Source: an uncultured Croceitalea sp.
GTDB taxonomy: Bacteria > Bacteroidota > Bacteroidia > Flavobacteriales > Flavobacteriaceae
Length of the DNA: 40,189 bases
NCBI GenBank assembly: GCA_937959125.1
Contig: CALGQU010000087.1
Coordinates: forward strand, 1-40,189
Direction: 5' to 3'
Part shown: positions 33,810 to 40,189 of the stretch, in pieces
Numbering within the stretch: position 1 is the first letter of the stretch
Layout: every line of letters starts with the position of its first letter
Translations under genes and position numbers: made by a program
The notes under the pieces: generated by a model
What the model saw: only the letters and a program-made list of their open reading frames with translations
What the model was told of the DNA's origin: nothing
Databases searched by the model: none

Positions 33810-35159
33810 ATGGAGAACATTGTTATCATAGGTAACGGTATTGCTGGCATCTCTGCTGCACGGCATATTCGTAAACTTTCCGATAAGAGAATTGTCATCG
33901 TTTCCGCAGAAACGGATTATTTCTTTTCAAGGACCGCCCTCATGTATGTCTACATGGGCCATATGAAATTTGAACACATACAACCCTATGAAAATTGGTT
34001 TTGGGAAAAAAATCGTATTGAATTGGTACGTGGTTATGTCAATAAGGTAGATACTGCCAACAAACAGTTATTATTGGACAGTTCTAGGGCACTCCATTAT
34101 GATAAATTGATCATCGCTACGGGATCAAAACCCAATAAATTTGGTTGGCCAGGACAAGACTTGCACGGCGTTCAAGGCTTGTATTCCAAACAGGATTTGG
34201 ATATGTTGGAAATCAACGCCCCCAATAAAGAGGTATGCAAACGTGCCGTAATCGTAGGTGGCGGGCTTATTGGTATTGAACTAGCGGAAATGCTACGCAG
34301 CAGGGAAATCCCAGTGACCTTTTTGGTTAGGGAAGATAGTTTTTGGAATGGGGTCCTGCCCAATGGGGAATCCCAATTGATCAATGAACATATACTGGAG
34401 CACCATATTGATTTACGGCTGGGTGCCAACCTTAAGGAAATTGTGGCCGACGAGTACGGAAGGGTAAAGTCCATCATTGTCCAAGAGACAGGCGAGGAAA
34501 TCCCTTGCGATATGGTAGGCTTGACCGCAGGAGTGAGCCCTAATATAGGCTTCCTACAAGATTCCGGCATTGAATTGGGCCGTGGAGTTAAAGTAAACCG
34601 CTTTTTGGAAACCAACGTTAAGGATATCTATGCCATTGGCGATTGTGCCGAACAACATGAACCCATTGGAAACAGAAGACCCATTGAAGCAGTTTGGTAC
34701 ACTGGTAGGATGATGGGAGAGACCGTAGCCCAAACCATTTGTGGCAATACCTTGGAATATAAACCCGGTCACTGGTTCAACTCTGCCAAGTTTTTGGATA
34801 TTGAATACCAAACCTACGGATGGGTGTTCAGCGAAAAGGGAAAAAAGGAAGAGGAACAACACTTCCACTGGAGACATGCTACGGAAAAATTATGCATCAC
34901 CTTGGCCTATCATAAGGACAGTAATCTATTTTTAGGCATCAATACATTCGGTATCCGTATGCGTCATGAGGTTTTTGACAGATGGCTTACGGAAGGTCGC
35001 ACCGCAGATTATATTATGGAACATTTGGCCGATGCCAATTTTGATCCAGAGTTTTTCAAACATCATGAAAAAGCCATTATTGCCGCTTACAACAAAGAAA
35101 CGGGTAAATCCTTGAAACCCAAGAAAAAAAGCCTAAAACGCATCTTTCAACTAACCTAA
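33810..35159 (+). CDS. FAD-dependent NAD(P)H oxidoreductase (pyridine nucleotide-disulfide type)
   Basis: The 449-residue soluble protein has two Rossmann sites: FAD at the start (IIGNGIAGISAARHI) and NAD(P) at about 148 (VGGGLIGIELAEML). It also has IATGSKPNKFG and the C-terminal FAD contact IYAIGDCAEQ. There is no CxxxxC redox disulfide, so it is not a disulfide reductase. It looks like the rubredoxin/ferredoxin/nitrite reductase FAD group with an extra C-terminal part of about 130 residues. The gene lies 16 bp before a membrane 4Fe-4S protein, to which it may pass electrons. No electron acceptor gene is adjacent. A near -7 box (TATCTTTA) precedes it. Confidence 0.88.
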   Translation: MENIVIIGNGIAGISAARHIRKLSDKRIVIVSAETDYFFSRTALMYVYMGHMKFEHIQPYENWFWEKNRIELVRGYVNKVDTANKQLLLDSSRALHYDKLIIATGSKPNKFGWPGQDLHGVQGLYSKQDLDMLEINAPNKEVCKRAVIVGGGLIGIELAEMLRSREIPVTFLVREDSFWNGVLPNGESQLINEHILEHHIDLRLGANLKEIVADEYGRVKSIIVQETGEEIPCDMVGLTAGVSPNIGFLQDSGIELGRGVKVNRFLETNVKDIYAIGDCAEQHEPIGNRRPIEAVWYTGRMMGETVAQTICGNTLEYKPGHWFNSAKFLDIEYQTYGWVFSEKGKKEEEQHFHWRHATEKLCITLAYHKDSNLFLGINTFGIRMRHEVFDRWLTEGRTADYIMEHLADANFDPEFFKHHEKAIIAAYNKETGKSLKPKKKSLKRIFQLT

Positions 35160-35175
35160 TTGAATACTATTAGCA

Positions 35176-36780
35176 ATGAGCACATACGATAAAAGCATGG
35201 CCCTCACGGGGCAACCGCCAAGGGAAATAAGCTTAAACCAAAAGTTGGCCTCCATAACAGGAATGTTGGGGTTAACCGTTTTGTTGCTGGCAAGTTTTGG
35301 GATCAACTTTCAAAATAAAGGCCTGTGGCTTACCGTGTCCCTAGGTTTGATTACCGCAGGTATTTTGTGGTTTTCCTATGAACAGTACAAAGGCAAGTCT
35401 GCTGGAATTAAAAATGACGGCGTTTGGTTCAAATCGCTCACCAATCTTGGTTTTTGGGGTTGGATTGCCGGTTTGTCCATTACTACCTTTTATTTCATAT
35501 TATACTTTTTCCCCAAATATTTGGGACTGGTAGAAGGCGGTGACAACAAAGGGGTCATAGCCCTTTTTGATCCTTTAAGCAAGGCGTTGAGCGGCAATCC
35601 TGCCAGCCAATGGTTTGTGTACGGTGCCTTGTATACCATTGCCATTTTAGCCTTTGGCATCAAATTTATGTGGAAATACCGGCACAATAGGTATGAGAGA
35701 TTACGTACCATGAGCGTTATGTTTTTCCAAACCGCCTTCGCTTTTATTATTCCAGAGCTTATGGCCAGGTTAAACGGCACCTCCGTATTAAATGGCGGTA
35801 GTCTTCCCTATTATGATTTAAAGAATATTTGGCCATTAAACTATTCCAATTTTGAGGGATACAGAATAAAGGGTTTTTTAAGCTCTGGTGACATTGGTTT
35901 TGCCATGTTGATTTTTGGGATTGTCTCCATTTTTGTCATCACCCCGTTTTTAACCTATAAATATGGTAAACGCTGGTACTGCTCTTGGGTTTGCGGTTGT
36001 GGGGGCTTAGCAGAGACTGCTGGGGATTCCTTTAGGCAATTGAGCGATAAAACGGTTAAGGCATGGAACGTAGAACGATGGATCATCCATAGTGTCATCG
36101 TTTTTGTTACCCTTATGACCACAGCGGTCATCTATTCCTATTTAGGGAATGATACCAGTAAATATTGGTTGACCAAAAGCACCTTTTTAATTGGGGTAGC
36201 CACATTGTTGACCGCAGTTTTCGCTTTGGTTATGATATTCAAAAGAGATCAACTTAAAAAAGATGCCCAATACGGGGCCATCGGCTATTTTGTGATCATC
36301 ATTTCCCTAGTCCTTATCCACTTCTATAGTGGCGAGGGAAATGTATTCCTATTTAAATCCGGTGCTTTGCGTAAAAACTATTCCTTTTTGATCGGGAGTA
36401 TCTTTTCTGGTGTCATAGGTACGGGTTTCTATCCCATTTTTGGGAACCGGGCTTGGTGTCGTTTTGGTTGTCCAATGGCCGGGATCATGGGTTTTCAACA
36501 ACGTTTGTTCTCAAGGTTTAGGATTACCACTAACGGGGGGCAATGTATTTCTTGCGGGAACTGCTCCACCTATTGCGAAATGGGAATTGATGTTAGGGCA
36601 TACGCCCAAAAAGGGGAAAACGTGGTACGTTCCAGTTGTGTAGGTTGTGGTATTTGTTCCGCCGTTTGCCCGCGTGGTGTTCTTAAATTGGAAAATGGCC
36701 CATTGGAAGGTCGTATAGACAGCAACCAAGTACTACTAGGTAACGATGTAGATTTAATGAACCTTGTGAATCAAAAATAA
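35176..36780 (+). CDS. Membrane polyferredoxin, NapH/NosR/RdxA-like 4Fe-4S protein
   Basis: The 534-residue protein has about eight or more membrane helices and two kinds of Cys motif. The first are the membrane-proximal CSWVCGCGG and CRFGCPMAG motifs, which replace the CxxxCP motifs of NapH/NosR. The others are two classical 4Fe-4S motifs, CISCGNCSTYCEMG and CVGCGICSAVCPRG, near the C-terminus. NapH/NosR-type proteins move electrons between quinol or flavin partners and periplasmic reductases. Here no nap or nos gene is seen, and the partner is likely the FAD oxidoreductase 16 bp upstream. The acceptor is unknown. Confidence 0.88.
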   Translation: MSTYDKSMALTGQPPREISLNQKLASITGMLGLTVLLLASFGINFQNKGLWLTVSLGLITAGILWFSYEQYKGKSAGIKNDGVWFKSLTNLGFWGWIAGLSITTFYFILYFFPKYLGLVEGGDNKGVIALFDPLSKALSGNPASQWFVYGALYTIAILAFGIKFMWKYRHNRYERLRTMSVMFFQTAFAFIIPELMARLNGTSVLNGGSLPYYDLKNIWPLNYSNFEGYRIKGFLSSGDIGFAMLIFGIVSIFVITPFLTYKYGKRWYCSWVCGCGGLAETAGDSFRQLSDKTVKAWNVERWIIHSVIVFVTLMTTAVIYSYLGNDTSKYWLTKSTFLIGVATLLTAVFALVMIFKRDQLKKDAQYGAIGYFVIIISLVLIHFYSGEGNVFLFKSGALRKNYSFLIGSIFSGVIGTGFYPIFGNRAWCRFGCPMAGIMGFQQRLFSRFRITTNGGQCISCGNCSTYCEMGIDVRAYAQKGENVVRSSCVGCGICSAVCPRGVLKLENGPLEGRIDSNQVLLGNDVDLMNLVNQK

Positions 36781-36782
36781 AC

Positions 36783-37250
36783 ATGATCAGGCTTGCCGTT
36801 GCTTTTGTATTTTTCCTTTCCCTAACGATAAAAATGTACCATAGGGATTATTATGAAAACGGAAAGGTAAAAGCGGAAGGTTGGAAATTGACGGACTCCA
36901 AAGAGGATTTCTGGAAATTCTACTACTCCAATGGGAAACTTATGATGCAAGGGCATTATAAAAAGAGCAAAAAGGTGGGGTACTGGTATTTCTATAATAA
37001 CAACGGCAAACTTTCAAGTGAAGGCCATTACGAAGCAGGCAAGAAAGCCAAATGGTGGCTGTTCTACGACCAAAACGGCAAGGTAGACCACAAATGCCAA
37101 TTAAAAGACGGTATCAAAAACGGGTACTGCCTAAAGTACATGGATGAAGAACTTACGTCTGCAGAAAAATACAAAAACGGGGAAAAGATAAAAGAATGGT
37201 TTAGCTTTAGCAGTTTTAAAAAGGAGAACAAACTCTCCGACCTAAAGTAA
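36783..37250 (+). CDS. MORN/YwqK-repeat protein
   Basis: The 155-residue protein has a short hydrophobic start (LAVAFVFFLSLTI), perhaps a signal or anchor. About five repeats of the type YYENGKVKAEG, YSNGKLMMQGHY and YNNNGKLSSEGHY follow, the G-x-W/Y pattern of MORN/YwqK repeats. Databases often name such proteins 'toxin-antitoxin YwqK antitoxin', but no toxin is nearby and that name should not be taken as function. It is 2 bp after the polyferredoxin and overlaps the next GT2 gene by one base (TAATG). Function unknown; repeats suggest a binding surface. Confidence 0.85.
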   Translation: MIRLAVAFVFFLSLTIKMYHRDYYENGKVKAEGWKLTDSKEDFWKFYYSNGKLMMQGHYKKSKKVGYWYFYNNNGKLSSEGHYEAGKKAKWWLFYDQNGKVDHKCQLKDGIKNGYCLKYMDEELTSAEKYKNGEKIKEWFSFSSFKKENKLSDLK

Positions 37251-37939
37251 TGGCCAATATCAAAGTAATTATTCCGGCATTCAATGAAGCTGACTCCATT
37301 GGTTTGGTTATCCGGGAACTCCCCAAGACTGTTTCAGAGATTGTAGTGGTCAACAATAATTCTACGGATGATACCGTAAAGAACGCAGAAGAAGCAGGTG
37401 CTACGGTACTTACGGAAAACAGAAAAGGGTATGGTTATGCCTGTTTAAAAGGATTGGATTACATAGCCTCGCAATCCAAACAGCCGGATATTATCGTATT
37501 TATTGATGGGGACTATTCTGATTATCCAGAAGAATTGGATAAAGTGGTCGCCCCAATACTAGAGAACAATATGGACATGGTCATTGGGGCTAGAAGAAAA
37601 GAGCTACGGGAAGCCGGTTCCATGACTTTTCCCCAAATTTTTGGTAATGAACTCGCCACTTTTTTAATGAAATTGCTGTTCAGGGCCAACTTTACGGATT
37701 TAGGACCATTTAGGGCAATTAAGTACGAAAAACTCAAAGAATTGCAGATGCAGGACAAGACATATGGATGGACTGTGGAAATGCAATTAAAAGCCGTTCG
37801 CAAAAAACTGGCATATACCGAAGTACCAGTGCGTTACAAGAAAAGAATTGGCGTCTCAAAAGTATCAGGTACCGTAAAAGGTGCTATATTTGCAGGCATT
37901 AAAATTCTAGGTTGGATTTTTAAATACAGCATTAAATAA
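37250..37939 (+). CDS. GT2 glycosyltransferase, polyprenyl-phosphate sugar synthase-like
   Basis: The 229-residue protein is a compact GT-A domain with VIIPAFNEADSIGLVI at the start, VVNNNSTDDTV (nucleotide binding) near residue 33, FIDGDYSDYPEE as the DxD-like site, and FTDLGPFRAIKY in the acceptor region. Size and motifs resemble dolichyl/polyprenyl-phosphate mannose or glucose synthases, though without the C-terminal membrane helices. If so, it would load a lipid-linked sugar for a membrane GT-C enzyme; a candidate membrane protein begins 2.2 kb downstream. It overlaps the YwqK gene and is 2 bp before the next GT2. Confidence 0.87.
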   Translation: MANIKVIIPAFNEADSIGLVIRELPKTVSEIVVVNNNSTDDTVKNAEEAGATVLTENRKGYGYACLKGLDYIASQSKQPDIIVFIDGDYSDYPEELDKVVAPILENNMDMVIGARRKELREAGSMTFPQIFGNELATFLMKLLFRANFTDLGPFRAIKYEKLKELQMQDKTYGWTVEMQLKAVRKKLAYTEVPVRYKKRIGVSKVSGTVKGAIFAGIKILGWIFKYSIK

Positions 37940-37941
37940 TT

Positions 37942-39426
37942 ATGGGACTAACAATTGCTTACATCATTATTGCCGTTTACAGTTTCGCGTTAATTTTAAT
38001 TTTCTGCTACAGCCTGGCCCAACTTAATTTATTGGTTAATTATTTGAGCAATAAAAAGCAAAATGACGAGGCCCCCAAATTCAACTTATTGGACCCAAAA
38101 GAAATTCCACACGTTACCATTCAGCTCCCTATCTACAATGAGGAATATGTGATGGAGCGCTTATTGGAAAACATCGCCAAAATAGAATATCCAAGTAGTA
38201 AATTGGAAATCCAAGTTTTGGATGACTCTACAGACGATACGGTTATTGGAACCGCTGCCCATATCAAAGCATTGCAAAAAACAGGGTTGGATATCCAGCA
38301 TATTAGAAGAACCAATAGACAAGGTTTTAAGGCAGGAGCCTTAAAAGAAGGTCTGGAAGTCGCAAAAGGGGAATTTGTCGCCATTTTTGATGCAGATTTT
38401 CTACCGGAGAGCGATTGGCTCAAAAAGACCGTTCCTTACTTCAAGGATAGCGAGATTGGTGTGGTACAGACCCGTTGGGGCCATATCAATAGGGATTTCA
38501 ATTCCTTAACAAGGATACAGGCATTTGCTTTGGATGCCCATTTTACCTTGGAACAGGTAGGTAGAAATTCCAAAGGACATTTTATAAACTTCAACGGAAC
38601 TGCCGGTATTTGGAGAAAAGAATGCATCTTGGATGCAGGCAATTGGGAAGGTGATACCTTAACGGAAGATTTGGATTTAAGTTATCGAGCACAGCTTAAG
38701 GATTGGAAATTCAAATACTTGGAAGATGTAGAAACCCCTGCAGAGCTTCCCGTAGTAATGAGTGCCGCACGTTCACAACAATTCCGTTGGAACAAAGGCG
38801 GTGCGGAAAACTTTAGAAAAACCGTAGCCAGTGTCGTAAAAGCAAAGAATATTGACTTTAAGACCAAATTCCACGGGGTCATGCATCTTTTGAACAGTAG
38901 CATGTTCCTTTGCGTTTTTATTGTTGCCCTATTAAGTATTCCCATGCTGTACATTAAGAATACTTATGGCCATTTAGGCTGGGTTTTTGAAGTAACCAGC
39001 TTCTTTATCGTAAGTACCATCATCCTTTTCTTTTGCTATTGGTACACCTATAAAAGCATTCAAGGGAGTGGTTTTGATAAGTTTATCGACTACATCAAAC
39101 TGTTCTTTACCTTTTTCTCCGTAGCGTTGGGCTTATCACTACACAATTCCATTGCGGTTATGGAAGGCCATTTAGGAAAACGAAGCGAGTTTGTACGTAC
39201 TCCTAAATTTAATATCAATAGCCTTACGGATAGTTGGAAGGGAAATCGCTATTTGGCCACCAAACTATCCCCCAACATGATTATTGAGTTCGCATTGATG
39301 CTCTATTTCCTATTTGGAATGTACAGTGCCGTACCCCTCAATGATTATGGTCTTTTTCCATTCCACTTGATGTTGTTCTTAGGTTTTGGCTTTGTATTCT
39401 TTAAATCCTTGACCGCAAAGGCGTAA
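37942..39426 (+). CDS. Cellulose-synthase-like membrane GT2 glycosyltransferase
   Basis: The 494-residue protein has an N-terminal membrane helix (about 3-30), a GT-A domain and four or so C-terminal helices. All processive GT2 signature motifs are visible: VLDDSTDDT, FDADFLPE (DxD), TEDLDLSYRA (TED catalytic base) and QQFRWNKGG (QxxRW). These mark beta-glycan synthases and ceramide glucosyltransferase-like enzymes, which use UDP- or GDP-sugars. There is no PilZ domain and no BcsB/BcsC partner nearby, so it is not bacterial cellulose synthase. A short glycolipid or exopolysaccharide product is equally possible. Confidence 0.9.
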   Translation: MGLTIAYIIIAVYSFALILIFCYSLAQLNLLVNYLSNKKQNDEAPKFNLLDPKEIPHVTIQLPIYNEEYVMERLLENIAKIEYPSSKLEIQVLDDSTDDTVIGTAAHIKALQKTGLDIQHIRRTNRQGFKAGALKEGLEVAKGEFVAIFDADFLPESDWLKKTVPYFKDSEIGVVQTRWGHINRDFNSLTRIQAFALDAHFTLEQVGRNSKGHFINFNGTAGIWRKECILDAGNWEGDTLTEDLDLSYRAQLKDWKFKYLEDVETPAELPVVMSAARSQQFRWNKGGAENFRKTVASVVKAKNIDFKTKFHGVMHLLNSSMFLCVFIVALLSIPMLYIKNTYGHLGWVFEVTSFFIVSTIILFFCYWYTYKSIQGSGFDKFIDYIKLFFTFFSVALGLSLHNSIAVMEGHLGKRSEFVRTPKFNINSLTDSWKGNRYLATKLSPNMIIEFALMLYFLFGMYSAVPLNDYGLFPFHLMLFLGFGFVFFKSLTAKA

Positions 39427-39469
39427 GAAAGTCATCAAGAAACTAATAAGGTTGGTTCTTTTTTTATTT

Positions 39470-40078
39470 ATGAGACGGCTAATCCAATATATACTTTTAG
39501 TGACCGCAACCTTTGTCTTTAGCCAAAAAGAAATTGATTCTAATGTAGTTTCCCAAATTAGGTTTTTAAAATCTAAAAAAGTTTCCAAGCTTTTCAACTC
39601 AAGGGCCAAGACCCTTGTTTACGGAAAGGATATTCAACGTGTTATTGTTAGATGCGTAATCAATCCAAACAATAAGGACTTTGACATAAATGCCTTTTCT
39701 CTTGTAGATAGGAAAAACAAGGTGAGATATCGCTTATCCGATGTTTCCGCATATTATACTATAGGAGGGCCCAAAATTAAACGCTACTGGCGGGAACAGC
39801 CTTTTGACAAAAAAGGAAAGCCTGTTGAATCTTTTTATGCTACCTATGACGATACGGTAATTGACAGTTTTACCCAAGATGACTTTGAGAACTTCTATCT
39901 GTCAGAATCAACTTTTTCATTTACCAGTGGTCAAAAAGTCGCTACATACTTCGGCCTGGTTAAAGCAAAAAAGAAATTCACTACAGATCTCTACTTCGTT
40001 CTAAATAAAAAATTTCTAAAAATTAAGGAATATGAACTTTATCATGGGACGAAGAAGATAACCAACGTTAGTTTTTAA
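39470..40078 (+). CDS. Secreted protein of unknown function
   Basis: The track start at 39452 is a TTG; the ATG at 39470 gives MRRLIQYILLVTATFVFSQ, a clean signal peptide, so 202 residues are preferred. The mature part is basic and beta-rich, with patterns like RVIVRCVINPNNKDFDINAF and LVDRKNKVRYRLSDVSAYY, reminiscent of a small beta-sandwich. I recognise no family. It lies in the glycosyltransferase run, 43 bp after the cellulose-synthase-like gene, so a role at the envelope is only a guess. Confidence 0.75.
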   Translation: MRRLIQYILLVTATFVFSQKEIDSNVVSQIRFLKSKKVSKLFNSRAKTLVYGKDIQRVIVRCVINPNNKDFDINAFSLVDRKNKVRYRLSDVSAYYTIGGPKIKRYWREQPFDKKGKPVESFYATYDDTVIDSFTQDDFENFYLSESTFSFTSGQKVATYFGLVKAKKKFTTDLYFVLNKKFLKIKEYELYHGTKKITNVSF

Positions 40079-40095
40079 TTGATAAATTCCTGTCT

Positions 40096-40189
40096 GTGGC
40101 AACGAATATTATATCATATCTAAAACTACACAAGCTCCCCCTACTCATTGCACTACTATCCCTGTTGTTCTATTGCATCTTTGCCTATG
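40096..40189 (+). CDS. Start of a membrane protein (partial, runs off the window)
   Basis: A frame opens after a stop at 40069 and runs to the window end. The best start is GTG at 40096, giving MATNIISYLKLHKLPLLIAL..., about 31 residues with a short basic start and a strong hydrophobic helix (LPLLIALLSLLFYCIFAY). This is what the first helix of a GT-C or GT39-type membrane glycosyltransferase looks like, and would fit the GT2 genes before it, but too little is visible to name it. Confidence 0.5.
   Translation, partial: MATNIISYLKLHKLPLLIALLSLLFYCIFAY

Noticed and set aside
34172-34615. 147-residue minus-strand ORF
   Set aside because: Antisense to the NAD(P)-binding domain of the FAD oxidoreductase, whose motifs are intact; Ser/Pro-rich shadow.
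36783-37250. Toxin-antitoxin system suggested by the YwqK name
   Set aside because: No toxin-like gene is adjacent; the repeats are generic MORN-type and the gene sits in a glycan/redox run.
37942-39426. Cellulose synthase BcsA
   Set aside because: No PilZ domain and no BcsB/BcsC/BcsZ neighbours; the motifs are shared by many GT2 enzymes.

Overview
The window looks like a chromosomal segment of a Flavobacteriaceae (Bacteroidota) genome, most plausibly a marine one. The basis is the families present: GYDIA-type GHMP kinase, GldE/CorC-like protein beside LptC, a DPP IV-type S9 peptidase, Bacteroidota-style lipoproteins, and a class II HMG-CoA reductase. One promoter also matches the Bacteroidota TTG...TAnnTTTG form exactly. 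Genus cannot be assigned from the sequence alone. Gene density is very high, with no intergenic gap above 300 bp, and there is no IS element, prophage, CRISPR array or plasmid function.

Layout. 1-7.7 kb: the 3' end of a Sua5-type tRNA threonylcarbamoylation enzyme, then a tail-specific protease (prc, minus). Facing it is a plus-strand run surE, small membrane protein, lpxB, NlpC/P60 lipoprotein, comEC. 7.7-11.5 kb (minus): a DPP IV-like peptidase followed by a POT peptide transporter, a probable pair for peptide use. 11.6-13.9 kb (plus): HMG-CoA reductase and GYDIA kinase, mevalonate-pathway genes. 13.9-21.8 kb (minus): an envelope and housekeeping run in the order coaX, beta-barrel protein, TPR protein, lptC, small membrane protein, CNNM/CorC protein, PpiD-like foldase. 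tRNA-Phe follows at 21.9 kb with its own promoter and terminator, then a 33-codon ORF not in the ORF track.

22.3-26.6 kb: a solitary GH32 fructan hydrolase (minus), then a compact plus-strand operon of secreted rhodanese, DUF2064/TIGR04282 transferase, purine nucleoside phosphorylase and TIGR04283 GT2. These last two transferase families are associated with arsenosugar (rSAM-linked) biosynthesis, and the phosphorylase between them fits the nucleoside chemistry of that pathway. 26.6-33.6 kb (minus): a DUF547 protein, a beta-barrel protein, a GH113-like lipoprotein, an unknown lipoprotein, a one-POTRA Omp85 protein, and a pair of paralogous cell-wall amidase-fold proteins. In the upstream member of that pair all three zinc ligands appear to be lost.

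33.8-40.2 kb (plus): a soluble FAD/NAD(P) oxidoreductase with a membrane polyferredoxin (NapH/NosR-like), a MORN/YwqK-repeat protein, two GT2 glycosyltransferases (one cellulose-synthase-like), a secreted unknown protein, and the start of a membrane protein that runs off the window.

The most interesting items are: the possible arsenosugar operon with an embedded phosphorylase; the active/degenerate amidase pair; a near-perfect intrinsic terminator whose loop contains the start codon of the GH113-like gene; the uncharacterised FAD plus polyferredoxin electron-transfer pair; and an 11-bp inverted repeat in the divergent region upstream of that pair.
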